Origin: Hippopus hippopus
Lineage: Eukaryota; Mollusca; Bivalvia; Cardiida; Cardiidae
Length of the DNA: 64,000 bases
Reading direction: 5' to 3'
Assembly: GCA_946811185.2 (NCBI GenBank)
Contig: OX328096.1
Span: forward strand, 69,997,345 to 70,061,344
Shown here piece after piece: positions 1 to 10,599 of the stretch. The position numbers and the translations under genes are program-made. Each line of letters opens with the position of its first letter. Position 1 is the first letter of the stretch. A model generated the notes under the pieces. That model had not been told where the DNA came from and ran no database searches. It saw only the letters and a list, made by a program, of their open reading frames with translations.

Positions 1-356
1 TTTTTAACGCCAAAATAAGCATATAAAACAAATCTCCGAAAAAATTGATGTTACATATATTCTAAGCATGTAAATATTCGGAAACTTACCTGTTGAGAAG
101 GACGTATGGGATAACCAAGCAAAACGTTGATTAAAACAGTGACCGTCGTATGCCGAAATTTAAGATGGCCGCCGTTTTTTCCTTTGCGGTCAATTCGAAA
201 GAAGACAGTGAATAACCGGAAGTTATACCGCGTTTCCTATCCCTGTATATAAGATCCCTGTCTAAACTAAGGACACCCCCAGCCCCTGGGAAAAAAAATA
301 AACCCAAAAAATTTAAACGGATAGTACCAATTGTTATTGAAATAAGTTATTACTAT
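1..356. other. left-edge non-coding sequence
   Basis: AT-rich sequence without a convincing gene or a repeat I recognise. If the THAP gene continues, this is intron. Confidence 0.5.
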
Positions 357-582
357 TTAACCCATTACCACACAATCCTAACTATTAACGACCATGAGAA
401 AGAAGTCTTTGAAAACATGGTTGGAAAACTGAAATGCTGCTAACCTGTATTTTATCCTTTTTCCACAATGTTTTTCATCCTTAGGAAAAAATAAATCTGA
501 GTCACATTAAATTTTGTTGTCTGTGAATGCTTTCAATTTGGACAAGTCTAACATTATGTCATTCACTTTGGTAGAGAGTTAA
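357..582 (+). mobile_element. TTAA-hairpin MITE (piggyBac-like)
   Basis: TTAA at both ends, with inner ends cccattaccacacaat and ttggtagagag as imperfect inverted repeats, and a degraded central hairpin. It covers the 3' tail of the THAP reading frame beyond its splice donor. Confidence 0.7.
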
Positions 583-667
583 TTCTTGAAAATGATGCGA
601 ACTGCCGAGTTAACATGCAAACTTGTACGAAAGACCGCGGTGCCGCGGGGCGTTCATGGCGACTAAC

Positions 668-979
668 CTGTTCATCAGTATGCAGTAACGCAGGAATGGG
701 ATCCGGATGTTCTGAAGTCGGGCCCTTTCCTCCGACAAAGTGCTTGCTGCATATATAAGTGCATCTTTTTATTTTCTGAACGTTGAAATCGTGTAAAGGT
801 CTACCACAGGCCTTGATCCATCGTTCACACATTTCCCGTTTCGTAATAGGCTTTGGGAATGGAATGAAAAATACGTCTTTCATGTCATCACGATGTCTGT
901 ACCTTGTATCACTATTGCATGTGCCATAACAGCAGTGCTTGACACCCTCAGATTTCGGCTTAGCGCCCGTTTCTTCCAT
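668..979 (-). CDS. THAP-type zinc finger exon (5' coding exon, rest not in window)
   Basis: This exon encodes an N-terminal THAP (C2CH) zinc finger, a DNA-binding module found in host transcription factors and in P-element/Harbinger-type transposases. From the ATG at 979, the candidate zinc ligands are Cys16 or Cys17, Cys21, Cys77 and His80 (motif YICSKHF). The invariant landmarks are present: FIPFP near residue 40, Trp54 in RWIKACGR, Phe81, and the closing proline motif DPIPAL near residue 95. The frame stays open to 563, but the sequence GAACAG/GTTAGT at 668/667 is a good splice donor, and the residues after it fall into a TTAA-flanked MITE (357-582). I therefore end the exon at 668. The downstream exon, which could carry a transposase or a coiled coil, would lie left of the window. 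This could be a host gene or a domesticated or broken transposon; the sequence does not decide. Confidence 0.72.
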
Positions 980-1464
980 AATGAATCAATTTTCGTATCT
1001 CGATCTCTGTACTTCACGGCTTTCTGTATAGCATACAGCGGCTTTGTTTTGAATGACATCCGGGCGCTTGCAGAATGACATAATCAGTTGGAAAGATAAG
1101 AATTCTATTTTTAGCTCAGCCGATATACGCTATTGATTCGCCCTCGTTTCATTCATACAATTACTCATTACCTCTGACCCCATTTCTGATAACTGTTTTG
1201 AAAGTAAACTGCTACGAGTTTTTCCATTTCTGCTCGCTAGACATTTTGATTACATTGGTAATATGACAAAATTCAATGCTAAACAAGTTGTAATCACCGT
1301 TTATTGCATAATTGAAAAGTTGAGAACGGGATTACTTGACGCCTGTTTACTAGGACTGTTTATTCATTCTTGCGCTCAACCGAAAGTAGTATTTGTAATA
1401 AGGTCACGACAGGCTTGTTAAGCGTTGTAATGCTGTAAATGAACGCTGTTACGAGTTGCAGTTA

Positions 1465-1650
1465 CATCAGTTTGCCCTCAGCGGACGGGTTTCCGAAATT
1501 TGTGGTCTCTCTAATCGTCCGGCTTACGCCGACCGATTAAAAACGGAAAGTGCCGTCTCTGATTAGCCTGCGCGGACTGCGCAGGCTGATCCGAGACGAC
1601 ACTTTACGCAAATGTCCGAATGCCCCTTTTCGCGTGTTACAGGCCATTTC
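1465..1650. mobile_element. M2 MITE (cgcgaaaagggg family), solo end
   Basis: It contains a large palindrome with arms reading cgtctctgattagcctgcgc and its complement, followed by the terminal motif gaatgccccttttcgcgtgt. The same terminus bounds both ends of the full M2 copy at 5432-5696. Confidence 0.7.
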
Positions 1651-1716
1651 ATATTACCCTTGTTGTATATTTGTTATACCTGGGTGAAAATAAAAGATAT
1701 GTTCTGTTCTGTTTAG

Positions 1717-1795
1717 CATTCGGCAAACCTCGGCTGAACCGCAGATCAACTCCATTATAAAATGTAATGACGGAATCGGCCGAGGTGTGACGAGG
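1717..1795. mobile_element. short relative of the hAT-like insert at 5958-6373
   Basis: About 79 bp with imperfect terminal repeats (cattcggcaaacctcgg against cctcgtcacacctcgg). The same two termini bound the 416 bp insert at 5958-6373. No target duplication is evident here. Confidence 0.4.
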
Positions 1796-1840
1796 TACAC
1801 TCTTCCACAGCTAATGGCGACGTAGAAAGCTTTTGTGGAC

Positions 1841-1892
1841 GGCATAGATCAAGATCAGACTGCACAAGACGTGCAGTCTGATCTTGATACTA
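1841..1892. repeat. M5 small hairpin (cagactgcac family)
   Basis: Inverted repeat with arms aagatcagactgcac and gtgcagtctgatctt. Other copies or fragments are near 2970, 8825, 18780, 19395, 21370, 25870, 45065, 46670, 48775, 49130, 49325 and 60560. Confidence 0.75.
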
Positions 1893-1932
1893 TACCGTTC
1901 GCTTCCTGATGTTAAACTATGGACATAGAGGA

Positions 1933-2082
1933 TAATCAACTGGTGGTGTGTAATATTAAAAATCTGTCACTAGAATGGGGTGTGATGCGGTTGAAAAACC
2001 AGTCCGAAGGACGAGTTTTTTAACCGTATCAAACCCCATTCGAGTGACAGATTTTTAATATCACACACCACCAGTTGATTAT
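1933..2082. repeat. 150 bp palindromic element
   Basis: Near-perfect inverted repeat. The outer arms read ataatcaactggtggtgtgt and the complement, with inner arms around aaaaatctgtcact and a short GC-rich loop near 2010. It is a foldback MITE-like sequence with no ORF. Confidence 0.8.
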
Positions 2083-2330
2083 TCTATTTCTATTATATTC
2101 CTAATTCTCCCCTTGTTTGCTAATTATTATCAAGAACGGTAGGTGCACATGTATAGGACTTTTCTTTACAAACACAATGAGTAATTATCCATTTTGGCAG
2201 AAGCAGCTCACGCAACAGATGACGTAACGCTCGAGGGTATGTTACGTCATCTATCTCTCCATTTGAATGCACATTGTTTTGCACTTCTACAATTTAAAAC
2301 CAGCCATATGAAATTAGAAGTATAAACAGT

Positions 2331-2600
2331 TAACCCTTTCCCACATGACAAGTAGATCTATAAGACTTTCCCAAATTAAATACATCTCCAAATGACAAAT
2401 ACTAAATTGGTACAAAATATCTTAGGTTTTCTGATAGGATAAAAAAAAAACATTATGGAAAAAGAAGAAAATGCTGGTCGGTAGTATTTTCTCGTTTTTC
2501 CACAATATTTTCCAAGAGCTCTTTTCCACGAAAGCTATCTTCTTTTCTCGAAATATTTTCAAAAGATTTCTCCCACAAGGTCGCTAACTTATGGTTGCTT
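2331..2600 (-). mobile_element. degenerate TTAA-hairpin MITE
   Basis: It starts gttaaccctttcccacatgac and keeps the hairpin region gaagaaaatgctggtc. The right side is scrambled by a partial second copy. Confidence 0.55.
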
Positions 2601-2726
2601 GGAAAGACTGTACCAAAAATCTTTTCACTGTGCTATTGTTTACTAAAGATGTTTGAAGCAGACACAGAAACATTAGACTGTGAGAAATATAGGAAAAAAA
2701 ATAGTTCCGGCAAACATTCTAAAACT

Positions 2727-2768
2727 ATATCATCACTAGTGATGATACCATATTGTCACTAGTGATGT
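2727..2768. repeat. doubled catcactagtgatg palindrome
   Basis: Two nearby copies of the self-complementary motif tcactagtga inside an AT-rich stretch. No gene is nearby. Confidence 0.5.
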
Positions 2769-3174
2769 TATTCACTGTGAAAAACTGAAAAAATAATACG
2801 CCGAGAAATCCCAGTAATTCACTGATAGGAATATAATAAAAGATTATCCTAGAAGTGCAGTGTTCAACTATTTTTTAACCTCGAAAATTTAATCTTTCTT
2901 AGTTGTTAGTGAAAGGGTTAACAAATGATAGGCGAAAACAGGCGCTATTGTGGACGGCATAGATAAAGATCATACTGTACAGAACGTGCAGTCTGATCTT
3001 GGATTTATTTCTTGTTTGCTTGTTTTGTCAAGCCACCGCGATAAAAATCTTCCTGATTTCAGCGGACTGTACTCTCAGCCGTCGAGAGAGATCGAGTTTA
3101 TAATCCTATATTTCGCGCTGAAAGAGGGTATTGTGTCTTTAGGGGAGGCCTTTCAAAAACATTTCTGAAACGTT

Positions 3175-3355
3175 GAGCTCGGTACTTCAGTCGGTAGCGT
3201 ACAACTCAGAGGTCGCTGGTTCGATTGCAGCTCGCCAAATTCATCTAGAGTTTTGGCGATAGTCATTGAGAAAGGGTTTATTCTTCTCTCACAGCTGTAA
3301 ATTGTTTCGGCGATGTTTAGGCTATGTGGAAAAGAAGCCGATGTCTTGGAGGAAA
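3175..3355 (+). mobile_element. tRNA-derived SINE, truncated
   Basis: tRNA-like head with A-box-like cagtcggtagcg and B-box-like ggttcgattgc, followed by the same body (gatagtcattgagaaaggg ... gaagccgatgtcttgg) as the SINE at 4735-5030. Confidence 0.6.
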
Positions 3356-3391
3356 AAAAATGTTGTGCAAAGTATAACTGAGCGGCACTTT

Positions 3392-3612
3392 TGAAAAAGG
3401 GGGTTTAATGCATTTTCGAAATGCATTATACCTAGCAAGTCGGCGCATTATACACGTAGATCTATAGTTCCATTTTGTATAAAAAAAATGATTGAATTAT
3501 AAGGTAGAATGGTCCTCTGAAAAACACATGATTTACCAATAGCAAAAAGTATCGATTCAGGTCAGCCTGCGCAGTCCGCGCAGGCTGACCCGAATCGATA
3601 CTTTTTGCCAAT
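3392..3612 (-). mobile_element. M1 MITE (catgctctg family)
   Basis: Internal part of the ~250 bp M1 family: gggggtttaatgcat end, ggtagaatggtcctc body, and the GC palindrome cagcctgcgcagtccgcgca flanked by atcgattcaggt arms. Confidence 0.75.
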
Positions 3613-4429
3613 GCGTTCAGCCACCTTTTTTGATATAGTATGGCTAAAATACATAGATTAAAAGAAATAACACAGAGAAAGCTTGTTTGTCAAAATTTTG
3701 AAGGTCACCATGATTGGAGAGGTCATCAGACCTCTCCAATAGTGGTGAGTTTAAAAGGCAGACTGCCACAGAATTTGCTGTCTAAATCCATTTTTCTTGC
3801 GAAATTGTTCTGATACACAGTCTGTTTCGTCATGGTTTGGTAAATAAAGCGAAATCAAAAAACCGAAACAGGAAATAGACGTGGTTTATTTTTATATGAC
3901 GAATTTCAGAAAAGATTTGTTGTATTAATTTGCCATGGTTGCAAATGACCTCTCAAATAATCGTAATTTTTCTATTAAGCAAATAAATCTAAAAAGAAGA
4001 AAAAATAAGTAGAATTTCGTTAAAAAAGAGAAAGAAGACCGCTGTACAAGATCATGCGACTTGAAAACGCGGATAGAAGGTCAAATGACCGTCATGTAAA
4101 GCATAAGAGGTTTCTACGCGGCAGCTTTTTTATTTGTTTGTTTACATGTACCAAAATATATTGAAATTAAAAGCTAATAAACCATTTGAAAAAATTGATG
4201 CTGACCTCTCCTGGCTTCTTTTGTAAAAAGCCAATTTGTTTAGGTATTTCTGATTTTGTTAGCGAGTTTGAAACCCCTCATTAACCGAATTTCGAGGGAA
4301 GATGATTCAAAGGCATTCAGTTGTGGATGGATATTTGTGTTTATTTACTTGTCCCATTGGTCGCTGTGTGAGAGGTCAGGCAGATCTAGTAAGACAGAAA
4401 AATAACGAAGCTATTTAAATTCTAAACAC
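3613..4429. other. non-coding stretch with a small palindrome
   Basis: No gene seen. At 3702-3749 a stem of tcaccatgattggagaggtc and its imperfect complement forms a hairpin with a 4-base loop. The motif gacctctc recurs at 3951, 4202 and 4370, suggesting an old repeat family. Confidence 0.5.
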
Positions 4430-5030
4430 CGAGCCGCGGTAGCACAGTCGATAGGCTACAGGACTTGACACCAGAGAGTCGCTGGCTCGAATCTCTACCT
4501 GGGTCAATTTTATTTAGTAAGCAGCAAAAGTGTGAACAAACGATCCCGTGTTTTAAAAACCCAGAAAAATAACGAAGTTATTGAAATTCTAAACGCCAAG
4601 CCGCGGTAGCACAGTCGATAGGCTACAGGACTTGACACAGGAGAGTCGTTGGCTCGAATCTCTAACTCGGTCAATTTTATTTAGTAAGCAGCAAAAGTGT
4701 GAACAAATGATCCCGTGTTTTAAAAACCCAACAATGAGCCCGTTAGCGCAGTCGGTAGCGTACATGAATTGAAACAAGGTTGTCGTTGATTCGAATCCCC
4801 AGCTCGGCCAATTTCTTTCCGAGGATTGATGAAAGTCATTCTGACAGGATTTATTACTCTCTCACCACTGATCGTTTTTTCGACGATGGTTATGTGAGGA
4901 AGCAGCCAGAGACTTGGAAAGAATAGTGTGCATAGAAATGGTACAGAGACTCTGGGGAAGCATATGCATAGATACTTACACTGGCCACCACAATATAAGT
5001 TAGATAAGATATATTGAAAATGGCGTTAAA
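4430..5030 (+). mobile_element. three tRNA-like SINE modules in tandem
   Basis: Two near-identical modules (about 4432-4560 and 4600-4730) begin with a tRNA-like head (A-box-like tagcacagtcgataggc, B-box-like ggctcgaatctc) and share the tail ttttatttagtaagcagc. A third module (4735-5030) has the sharper boxes tagcgcagtcggtagcg and gattcgaatccc plus a long body ending in taagttagataagat repeats. Confidence 0.75.
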
Positions 5031-5221
5031 TATCATACATACAAACAAACAAATAAATTAAATTCTAAACTTCCCGTGAAAGAAAATCTCAACAAATATT
5101 ATGGCGTAATTTCATGATCACACTGGCTACAGCTTCAGATTTTGATCTTTTGCGCGAAGGCGCTTTTTATGGCTTATTATGGTGTGGGGTTCTTACCCTA
5201 CTAGACGACAATCTTTTACAA

Positions 5222-5766
5222 ATAAACCATGCGCCGTGAAAAAGTGGGGTTTAATACATCTGCAAAAAGTATCGACCTAGGTCAGCCTGCGCAGTCCGCG
5301 CAGGCTGATCTGGGTCGAAACTGTTTGCTATTTGGACAATTTTCTGCTTGTCAAAGGACCAGTCCACTTTATCAGTTAGTTTTCAGTTGTTTGTTGGACG
5401 AAATGGATTTTATGGATCTATGTATTATAATAATGGCCTGCAACACGCGAAAAGGGGCATTCGGACATTTGCGTAAAGTGTCGTCCCGGATCAGCCTGCG
5501 CAGTCCGCGCAGGCTGATCCGAAACGACACTTTCCGTTTTTATGTAATTTTCTGTTTCACGCAAGTTTACTTTAGGACAAAATCTAATGTAGTCGTAAAG
5601 TGTCGTCTCGGATCAGCCTGCGCTGACTGCGCAGGCTGATCCGAGACGACACCTTACGCAAATGTCCGAATGCCCCTTTTCGCGTGTTGCAAGCCAATTA
5701 TGATGACTTACTTGTGTACTTGACACGGAGATACATGAAACGCCCTTTTTACAGAGCATGGTGCAA
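5222..5766 (+). mobile_element. M1 MITE interrupted by an M2 MITE
   Basis: The left part, 5222-5431, carries the M1 start (gtgaaaaagtggggtttaat), the GC palindrome and the body to ggatctatgtattat. It resumes at 5697 with aattatgatgacttacttg and ends at the M1 terminus acagagcatggtgc. The intervening 5432-5696 is the M2 element. Confidence 0.8.
5432..5696. mobile_element. full-length M2 MITE
   Basis: About 265 bp with long terminal inverted repeats starting ggcctgcaacacgcgaaaag and ending in its complement. Each TIR contains its own GC palindrome (cagcctgcgcagtccgcgca) and gacgacactt arms, so the element folds at two scales. Confidence 0.85.
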
Positions 5767-5809
5767 ATACTTTCCCAAAGTTTTGAAGACGCTTTTGAAG
5801 ATAAAATGT

Positions 5810-6735
5810 ATTATATCATGCTCTCCAGTAAGTTATCGAGAAATATCGATGAAATATTTTTCGATATTTCATGGTTACGACCAGTGAAAATACCGATTTT
5901 TATATTCTAACTCTTCAATTGAAGGCGGAAACAGTTGTTCCCGCGCACTAGTTACCTCACTCGTCACAACTCGGCCGATTCCGTACCTACATCTAACCTC
6001 GTCCGTATAACGGTCGTTTCCATTTGAACTGCGAATCACGTGATATTATACATTGGCGCGCCACTGTCAGTCGTTTAGCAACGACATAAACAACTTCGAT
6101 GGAGTTATTCACATCTGTTTATCTGTCGGTGAAAACTTTAATCGGAATTGATAAATAATGAATGTACGAACTGTTTGCCAACTCAACTGAAACATAGTTA
6201 GAAAGATTTCGATAGAAAATTGAAACTCAAGTTTTCTTTTCTTAAGAGGAGCCTTACAATTTTCAGAACGGTAAACCGGCGTATTTCCGGATATGTATCG
6301 ATCTGATGCATATGAATCCACCAGATACAGCCGAGGGATATGATGGCTCCCATCACCCGAGGTATGCCGAATGTAGTTACCTAGGTAAAATGCGCGTGCC
6401 TCTCAGTCAGATGGAAATATGACGTAATTTACCCTACATTTCTCGCGCTTGACGTAAAATTGTAATGCGTTGCTATGCGGAGGGGGTACGCCACCGGGAA
6501 TAACCGAAAAGAACTGCACTGGATTTCGATTAAGTTCCCCCCAGAAAGGGGTTAAAAGCATGAAATAAATAGAATATTTGTTTTTTTCGGTGAAAGATCA
6601 AAATTTATTTCATCTCGTAAACATCATCGGTAATATTTTCACTCGTGGCTGCGCCACTCGTGAAAATATTATTGATGATGTTCACTCGATGAAATAAATT
6701 TCGATCTTTCACCGTAAACAACAAATATCCTCTAT
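5810..6735 (+). mobile_element. M3 palindromic element, interrupted by a hAT-like insert
   Basis: It runs from the tcgatatttcatggttacga motif through gttacctaggtaaaatgcgc to a large hairpin (about 6560-6735) whose arms read atttatttcatc, gtgaacatcatcggtaatat and complements around a central ggctgcgcc. Other copies: 15360-15810 (reverse), 47745-48235 and 55380-55870 (reverse). The segment 5958-6373 is foreign. Confidence 0.8.
5958..6373. mobile_element. 416 bp hAT-like insert with 9 bp target duplication
   Basis: It is bounded by the direct repeat tagttacct (5949-5957 and 6374-6382). Removing it restores the M3 sequence actagttacctaggtaaaat seen in the copies at 15650 and 55715. The termini cactcgtcacaactcgg and (complement of the end) cattcggcatacctcgg are imperfect inverted repeats. 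It contains a 70-codon ORF on the minus strand with no recognisable domain. Confidence 0.75.
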
Positions 6736-6764
6736 ATATACAGCTTAAATGATAGGGTTTATTC

Positions 6765-7140
6765 TTAAAAGGGTAGAAAACACAGTTGAAAAAGTAGAAA
6801 ATGTTTGTTTCAAGCATTTTATTCTTTTCCTACAATGTTTTCAAAATTCTACTTCCTCAGGGTCATGAAAGCTAAGAATTGTCTGGCAAAGAGTTAACCC
6901 TTTACCACACAATTCCGAGTTTTAAAAGCCTTTAGGAATAAGGATTTTGAAAACATTGTGGGAAAAGGAGAAAATGCTGGAAACCAGCATTTTCTCCGTT
7001 TTCCCAACAATGTTTTCTACCCACTCCCCTCCAAAAAACATTTTTTTTTTTTCAGTTTTTGTAGTAACAATTATTTTGTCGTCTGCAAATGCTTTAAGTT
7101 TAGTGATAATTTAAATTTTCTCGTTTGCTAAAGAGTTTAA
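6765..7140 (+). mobile_element. two TTAA-hairpin MITEs chained at one TTAA
   Basis: A left-truncated copy ends gtctggcaaagagttaa, and the next begins in the same TTAA (6894-6897) with ccctttaccacacaattcc. The second has the hairpin gaaaatgctggaaaccagc and ends tttgctaaagagtttaa at 7140. Confidence 0.75.
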
Positions 7141-7319
7141 ATCAACAATAACAAAATAACTCAATATCTGTATCATAAGATAAGTCTGAAATTTTGACCT
7201 TTTTAGGGACATCCTTGAAATACAGCTAAATAAACAGAGGAATTTTGTTTTTCGTTAAAAACGGACAATATAAAAGGTCAAGTTATTTCTTCAATCGAAA
7301 ATGTCACCCTTCGTCATAA

Positions 7320-7440
7320 ATGAACCATGCTCTGTGAAAAGGGGGCTTAATGCATCTGCGAAAAGTATCGACCCAGGTCAGCCTGCGCAGTCCGCGCAGG
7401 CTGACCTGGACCGAAACTTTTCGCTATTGGTCAATGTTCT
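7320..7440 (+). mobile_element. M1 MITE, left part
   Basis: It starts accatgctctgtgaaaaggg and runs through the GC palindrome to cgctattggtcaat, then breaks off. Confidence 0.75.
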
Positions 7441-7879
7441 GTGTGATCTCGATCTATGCCGTCCGCAAAATTCCCACTTTTCGGCTGGTGTGCTAAAAGG
7501 GTTTTTAAAACCATGCTCGCGTTTAATTTCTATTGTAGCAATAGCATATTTAAATCAAGTACACAGACAGGTGTGGCGTGATCTTCAATCAGACCATGTC
7601 ACATCCGGTCGTACCATGTTGACTCGACTGATGCAATACTCGCGCGCCTTTATTAGTATAATTATGCACTGCACACGACTTTTTGCGTCTAGCAACAGAC
7701 CACTTTTTAAAACATTATGACAAAGGGATAAAGTAACTTTTGGAATGTAAAATGATGAAAAGAATAATGAAAATTTTTAGGTAGTTCAATCGACATATAT
7801 ATATTGCAAATCCTTAAGTCTTTTTTGTACAGTATAGGTAACGAAACGTCGGACAACGTAGATCCACTTTGGGGCCCTC

Positions 7880-7889
7880 ATTGATCGAT

Positions 7890-7929
<40 letters not shown>

Positions 7930-7930
7930 A
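7880..7930. repeat. (GATT)n microsatellite
   Basis: Tandem gattgatt repeats, with gatcgatc units at the left end. The surrounding 7440-8340 holds no gene I can support. Confidence 0.9.
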
Positions 7931-8344
7931 ACATATTTTATTTCCATATTCATATGAAATGTACATAAAAAAATTACAAATGATTCACCATAATCTGTAA
8001 AATGAATCAGATCGAAAGCAGAGTATATAGTGTTCTTCATCGAACTGGTGGCTTAGCACGAGTACAAGTCATTTAATTAAGCTAATATATTATAAAGTGA
8101 GAGAAAAATAATACTAGTAACTGTTTAGGTACAGAGGAGAGATATGCTTTAAACACGAAAAGTTAGACTGAGAAGTACAGGAAAAGGAGAGGAAAAGATA
8201 AGGTAAAGGAGTGTTTTAAAAGACTCTAATACGGTACGAATATGAATTTGCTCCATTTTATTATAAGCGTCAATGTTCCTGCTAAAATTGTATGAAAATA
8301 GAAAAACAAAATTGTCATACTGGAAATCGATTGCTATCCCTAAT

Positions 8345-8740
8345 AAAGTTTGACTTGATTTGATTTGATTTGATTAGTTGGTCGGCTGGCTGGCTGGCTG
8401 GCTAGTTAGCTGAATTGATCGATCGATCGACTGATTGATTGATTGATTGATTAATTTGTGTTTTAAGCCGCTTTCAACATTACTTCAGTGATACCATTTC
8501 GACAGCTTACATTTTCATGGATGTCCAGGGTTTCAACAGAATTGAGCTAGGGCTCTCAGGTGTCTTGCCCATGGACACTTCCACAAAAAGCCCAATGTTT
8601 CTATTGGGGCGTTTAACCAGGGCTTCCAGGTTTCGGATCTTTCATTTCAACACTGAGCCACGCAGTACCCCCGTGTATATTGCAAAGTTTATCAAAAATG
8701 TCCACATAGGGTTAAACACTGAGTTAATGCAGTAAATCTT
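8345..8740 (-). mobile_element. SINE-like element headed by (GATT)n/(GGCT)n tract
   Basis: The simple repeats tgattt, ggctggct and gattgatt at 8345-8452 are followed by a body (ttaagccgctttcaacatta ... cactgagccacgcagtaccc). The copy at 50080-50315 shares body and end. On the minus strand the end reads like a tRNA A box (gcgtggctcagtg). Confidence 0.65.
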
Positions 8741-8819
8741 TTCAATAAGAAAAACAAAACGTTGAAACAGTGCTATTCGAAGGTTACTTGTTCAGAATAT
8801 GTTACAAATAAGCGAACAG

Positions 8820-8885
8820 TGTAGATGCAAGATCAGACTGCACGTTCTGTGCAGTCTGATCTTGCATCTACACTGTCCGCAAAAG
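8820..8885. repeat. M5 small hairpin
   Basis: agatcagactgcacgttctg with its complement, then the conserved flank catctacactgtccgcaaaa. Confidence 0.75.
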
Positions 8886-9274
8886 CGACCTAAGTTGAAC
8901 CCAGCGCTTAAAAAATTGAGCTACCCTTAGCACATTGAGAGTTAGTGATAAAGAAACAATTTCCCACGAGATAAAATAAAACTGCGTAAAACTCCTGATT
9001 TATTTGTTTACAATCTCTAATACCAGATTCTCCATTTAGTAAAAAAAACAAACCATGACATTTTTATTGCTTGAGGTAACGTGACATTGAGATTTTTGTC
9101 CGATAAATTTGAAAAAGCGAATTGTTTAATTTAGATCTATAATCCATCTACATTAATTTAAAGGTCCAATAGCGGTCAAAAGGAAACAAAAGAGGTGGTA
9201 AAATGCATTTAAATCTAAATCATACCTTTTGAAAAAATGGAAACTATTGTGAAGATGAAAAATCTGTTATTGTA

Positions 9275-9760
9275 TAGTCGGTCCAAGTGTTAGTCACTGG
9301 CAGGAAACTTTTTACCAGGTTTTAAAAGACCAAGATTTTAAAGACCAACACCTTAACTACTGAGCTAAAGAGAGTTCTTCCCAATGCCGTTGTTAGGTAT
9401 TGATTTTATACGGGAATAAGCTATGCAGTAAAGAAGGAGTGATCTCCTGTAACACAACCTCCTCTTTTAATGTCATCATTTTGATGACAGAAAGCCTTAC
9501 TAGGCAGTAGGTTTATTTTAGACAGCAAATGGCTCAATGGCCAATCCAGGACGAGCCCCCGTCTTACGATCATGAAAGTTCAAATACAAACAGCACCTGG
9601 CGGGAGTCGTACCCGTGCGGGAAAGATCTTCGCCTTCTTCGAGGTTTAAAAGACCAACACCTTAACCGCTGCGCTGGAAAGAATTCTCCCCAACGCAGTT
9701 GTTATGTATTGATTTTATACCGGAAGAAGCTGTGCAGTAAGGAAGGAGTCTCGTAACTCT
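9275..9760 (-). mobile_element. two tRNA-SINE copies
   Basis: Two related blocks share taaaagaccaacaccttaac, a degenerate A box on the minus strand, and the tail tattgattttatac ... agctatgcagtaaagaagg. The same tail appears in forward orientation at 38400-38590 and 50755-50960. Confidence 0.65.
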
Positions 9761-9894
9761 TTGTTGACTTTTGGCTGCTATTGGGCATTTAATACATGTT
9801 TATCGATAAATTGAATACAAATACACTCTGGGGTTCAAGTTCAAGTATTATTGACCAAGTGACTCGGAACTTTGTGGTATGCGTCAAGAGAATA

Positions 9895-10150
9895 GGGCCA
9901 TGTTCTATGAAAAGGGAGCTTAATGCAATCTGCAAAAAGTATCGACCCAGGTAAGCCTGCGCAGTCTGTGAAGGCTGACCTGGGTCGAAACTTTCTGCTC
10001 TTTGTAAATTTTCTGCATGTCCAAGGACCATTCTGCCTCATGATTCAGTCGGTTATTACATGGAATGGATTTCATAAATCCATACTTTGATGACTACCTT
10101 GGTATCATGCATCATGGAGATGCATTAGACCTCCTTTTGCCTCAGATGAC
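9895..10150 (+). mobile_element. M1 MITE, near full length
   Basis: It begins gccatgttctatgaaaagg and ends gacctccttttgcctcagat. The body holds the palindrome (cagcctgcgcagtctgtgaa, decayed), the tgtccaaggaccattctgcc segment and ggatttcataaatcc. Confidence 0.75.
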
Positions 10151-10599
10151 TCATATACATTTGTCATATCATCATATCAAGTTCATTCGTAAATAATATA
10201 AATTGTAATTGTCTTGAAACTTGCACAATTACTTATTTTCAGTCAATTACAACCCATTTCATCCCAATAATTTTCCGGCGTTAGGCAATAAACTCTCGTA
10301 ACTTCACGCTATCGTTTTACACTTTGTACGCGAGACAGCTTTCGTCACTACAATTTAGTTCCTACAACGAATCTTTAAAGATTCTTTTTTTTAATTTATA
10401 TGTTTATAAGGATTTTTTTTAAAATCACAAACAAGTTGACTCCATGATCTAACAAATTTCACCGCAGCGTTTTTTATCCTGGGTATAATAATGCAAATTA
10501 AACATCCTAACAGCCCCATACGTCATTGTGATGAATCAGCTGTCAGCTTTCCTGTACTGAAAACATATATCTTACAAATATCTCTAGGCCTTACTGACA

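Noticed and set aside
3540..3605. GC-rich inverted repeats (here and many other sites) as rho-independent-like terminators or CRISPR repeats
   Set aside because: The genome is eukaryotic. The palindromes occur inside dispersed MITE copies with no regular spacing and no spacers.
4740..4812. A genuine tRNA gene
   Set aside because: A and B boxes are present, but the cloverleaf stems do not pair well and a SINE body follows directly, as in other dispersed copies.
5229..5639. 136-codon plus-strand ORF
   Set aside because: It runs through M1 and M2 MITEs, including their palindromes. Its length comes from GC-rich repeat sequence.
7301..7720. 139-codon plus-strand ORF
   Set aside because: It begins in an M1 copy, and the rest shows no domain and no splice or conservation evidence.
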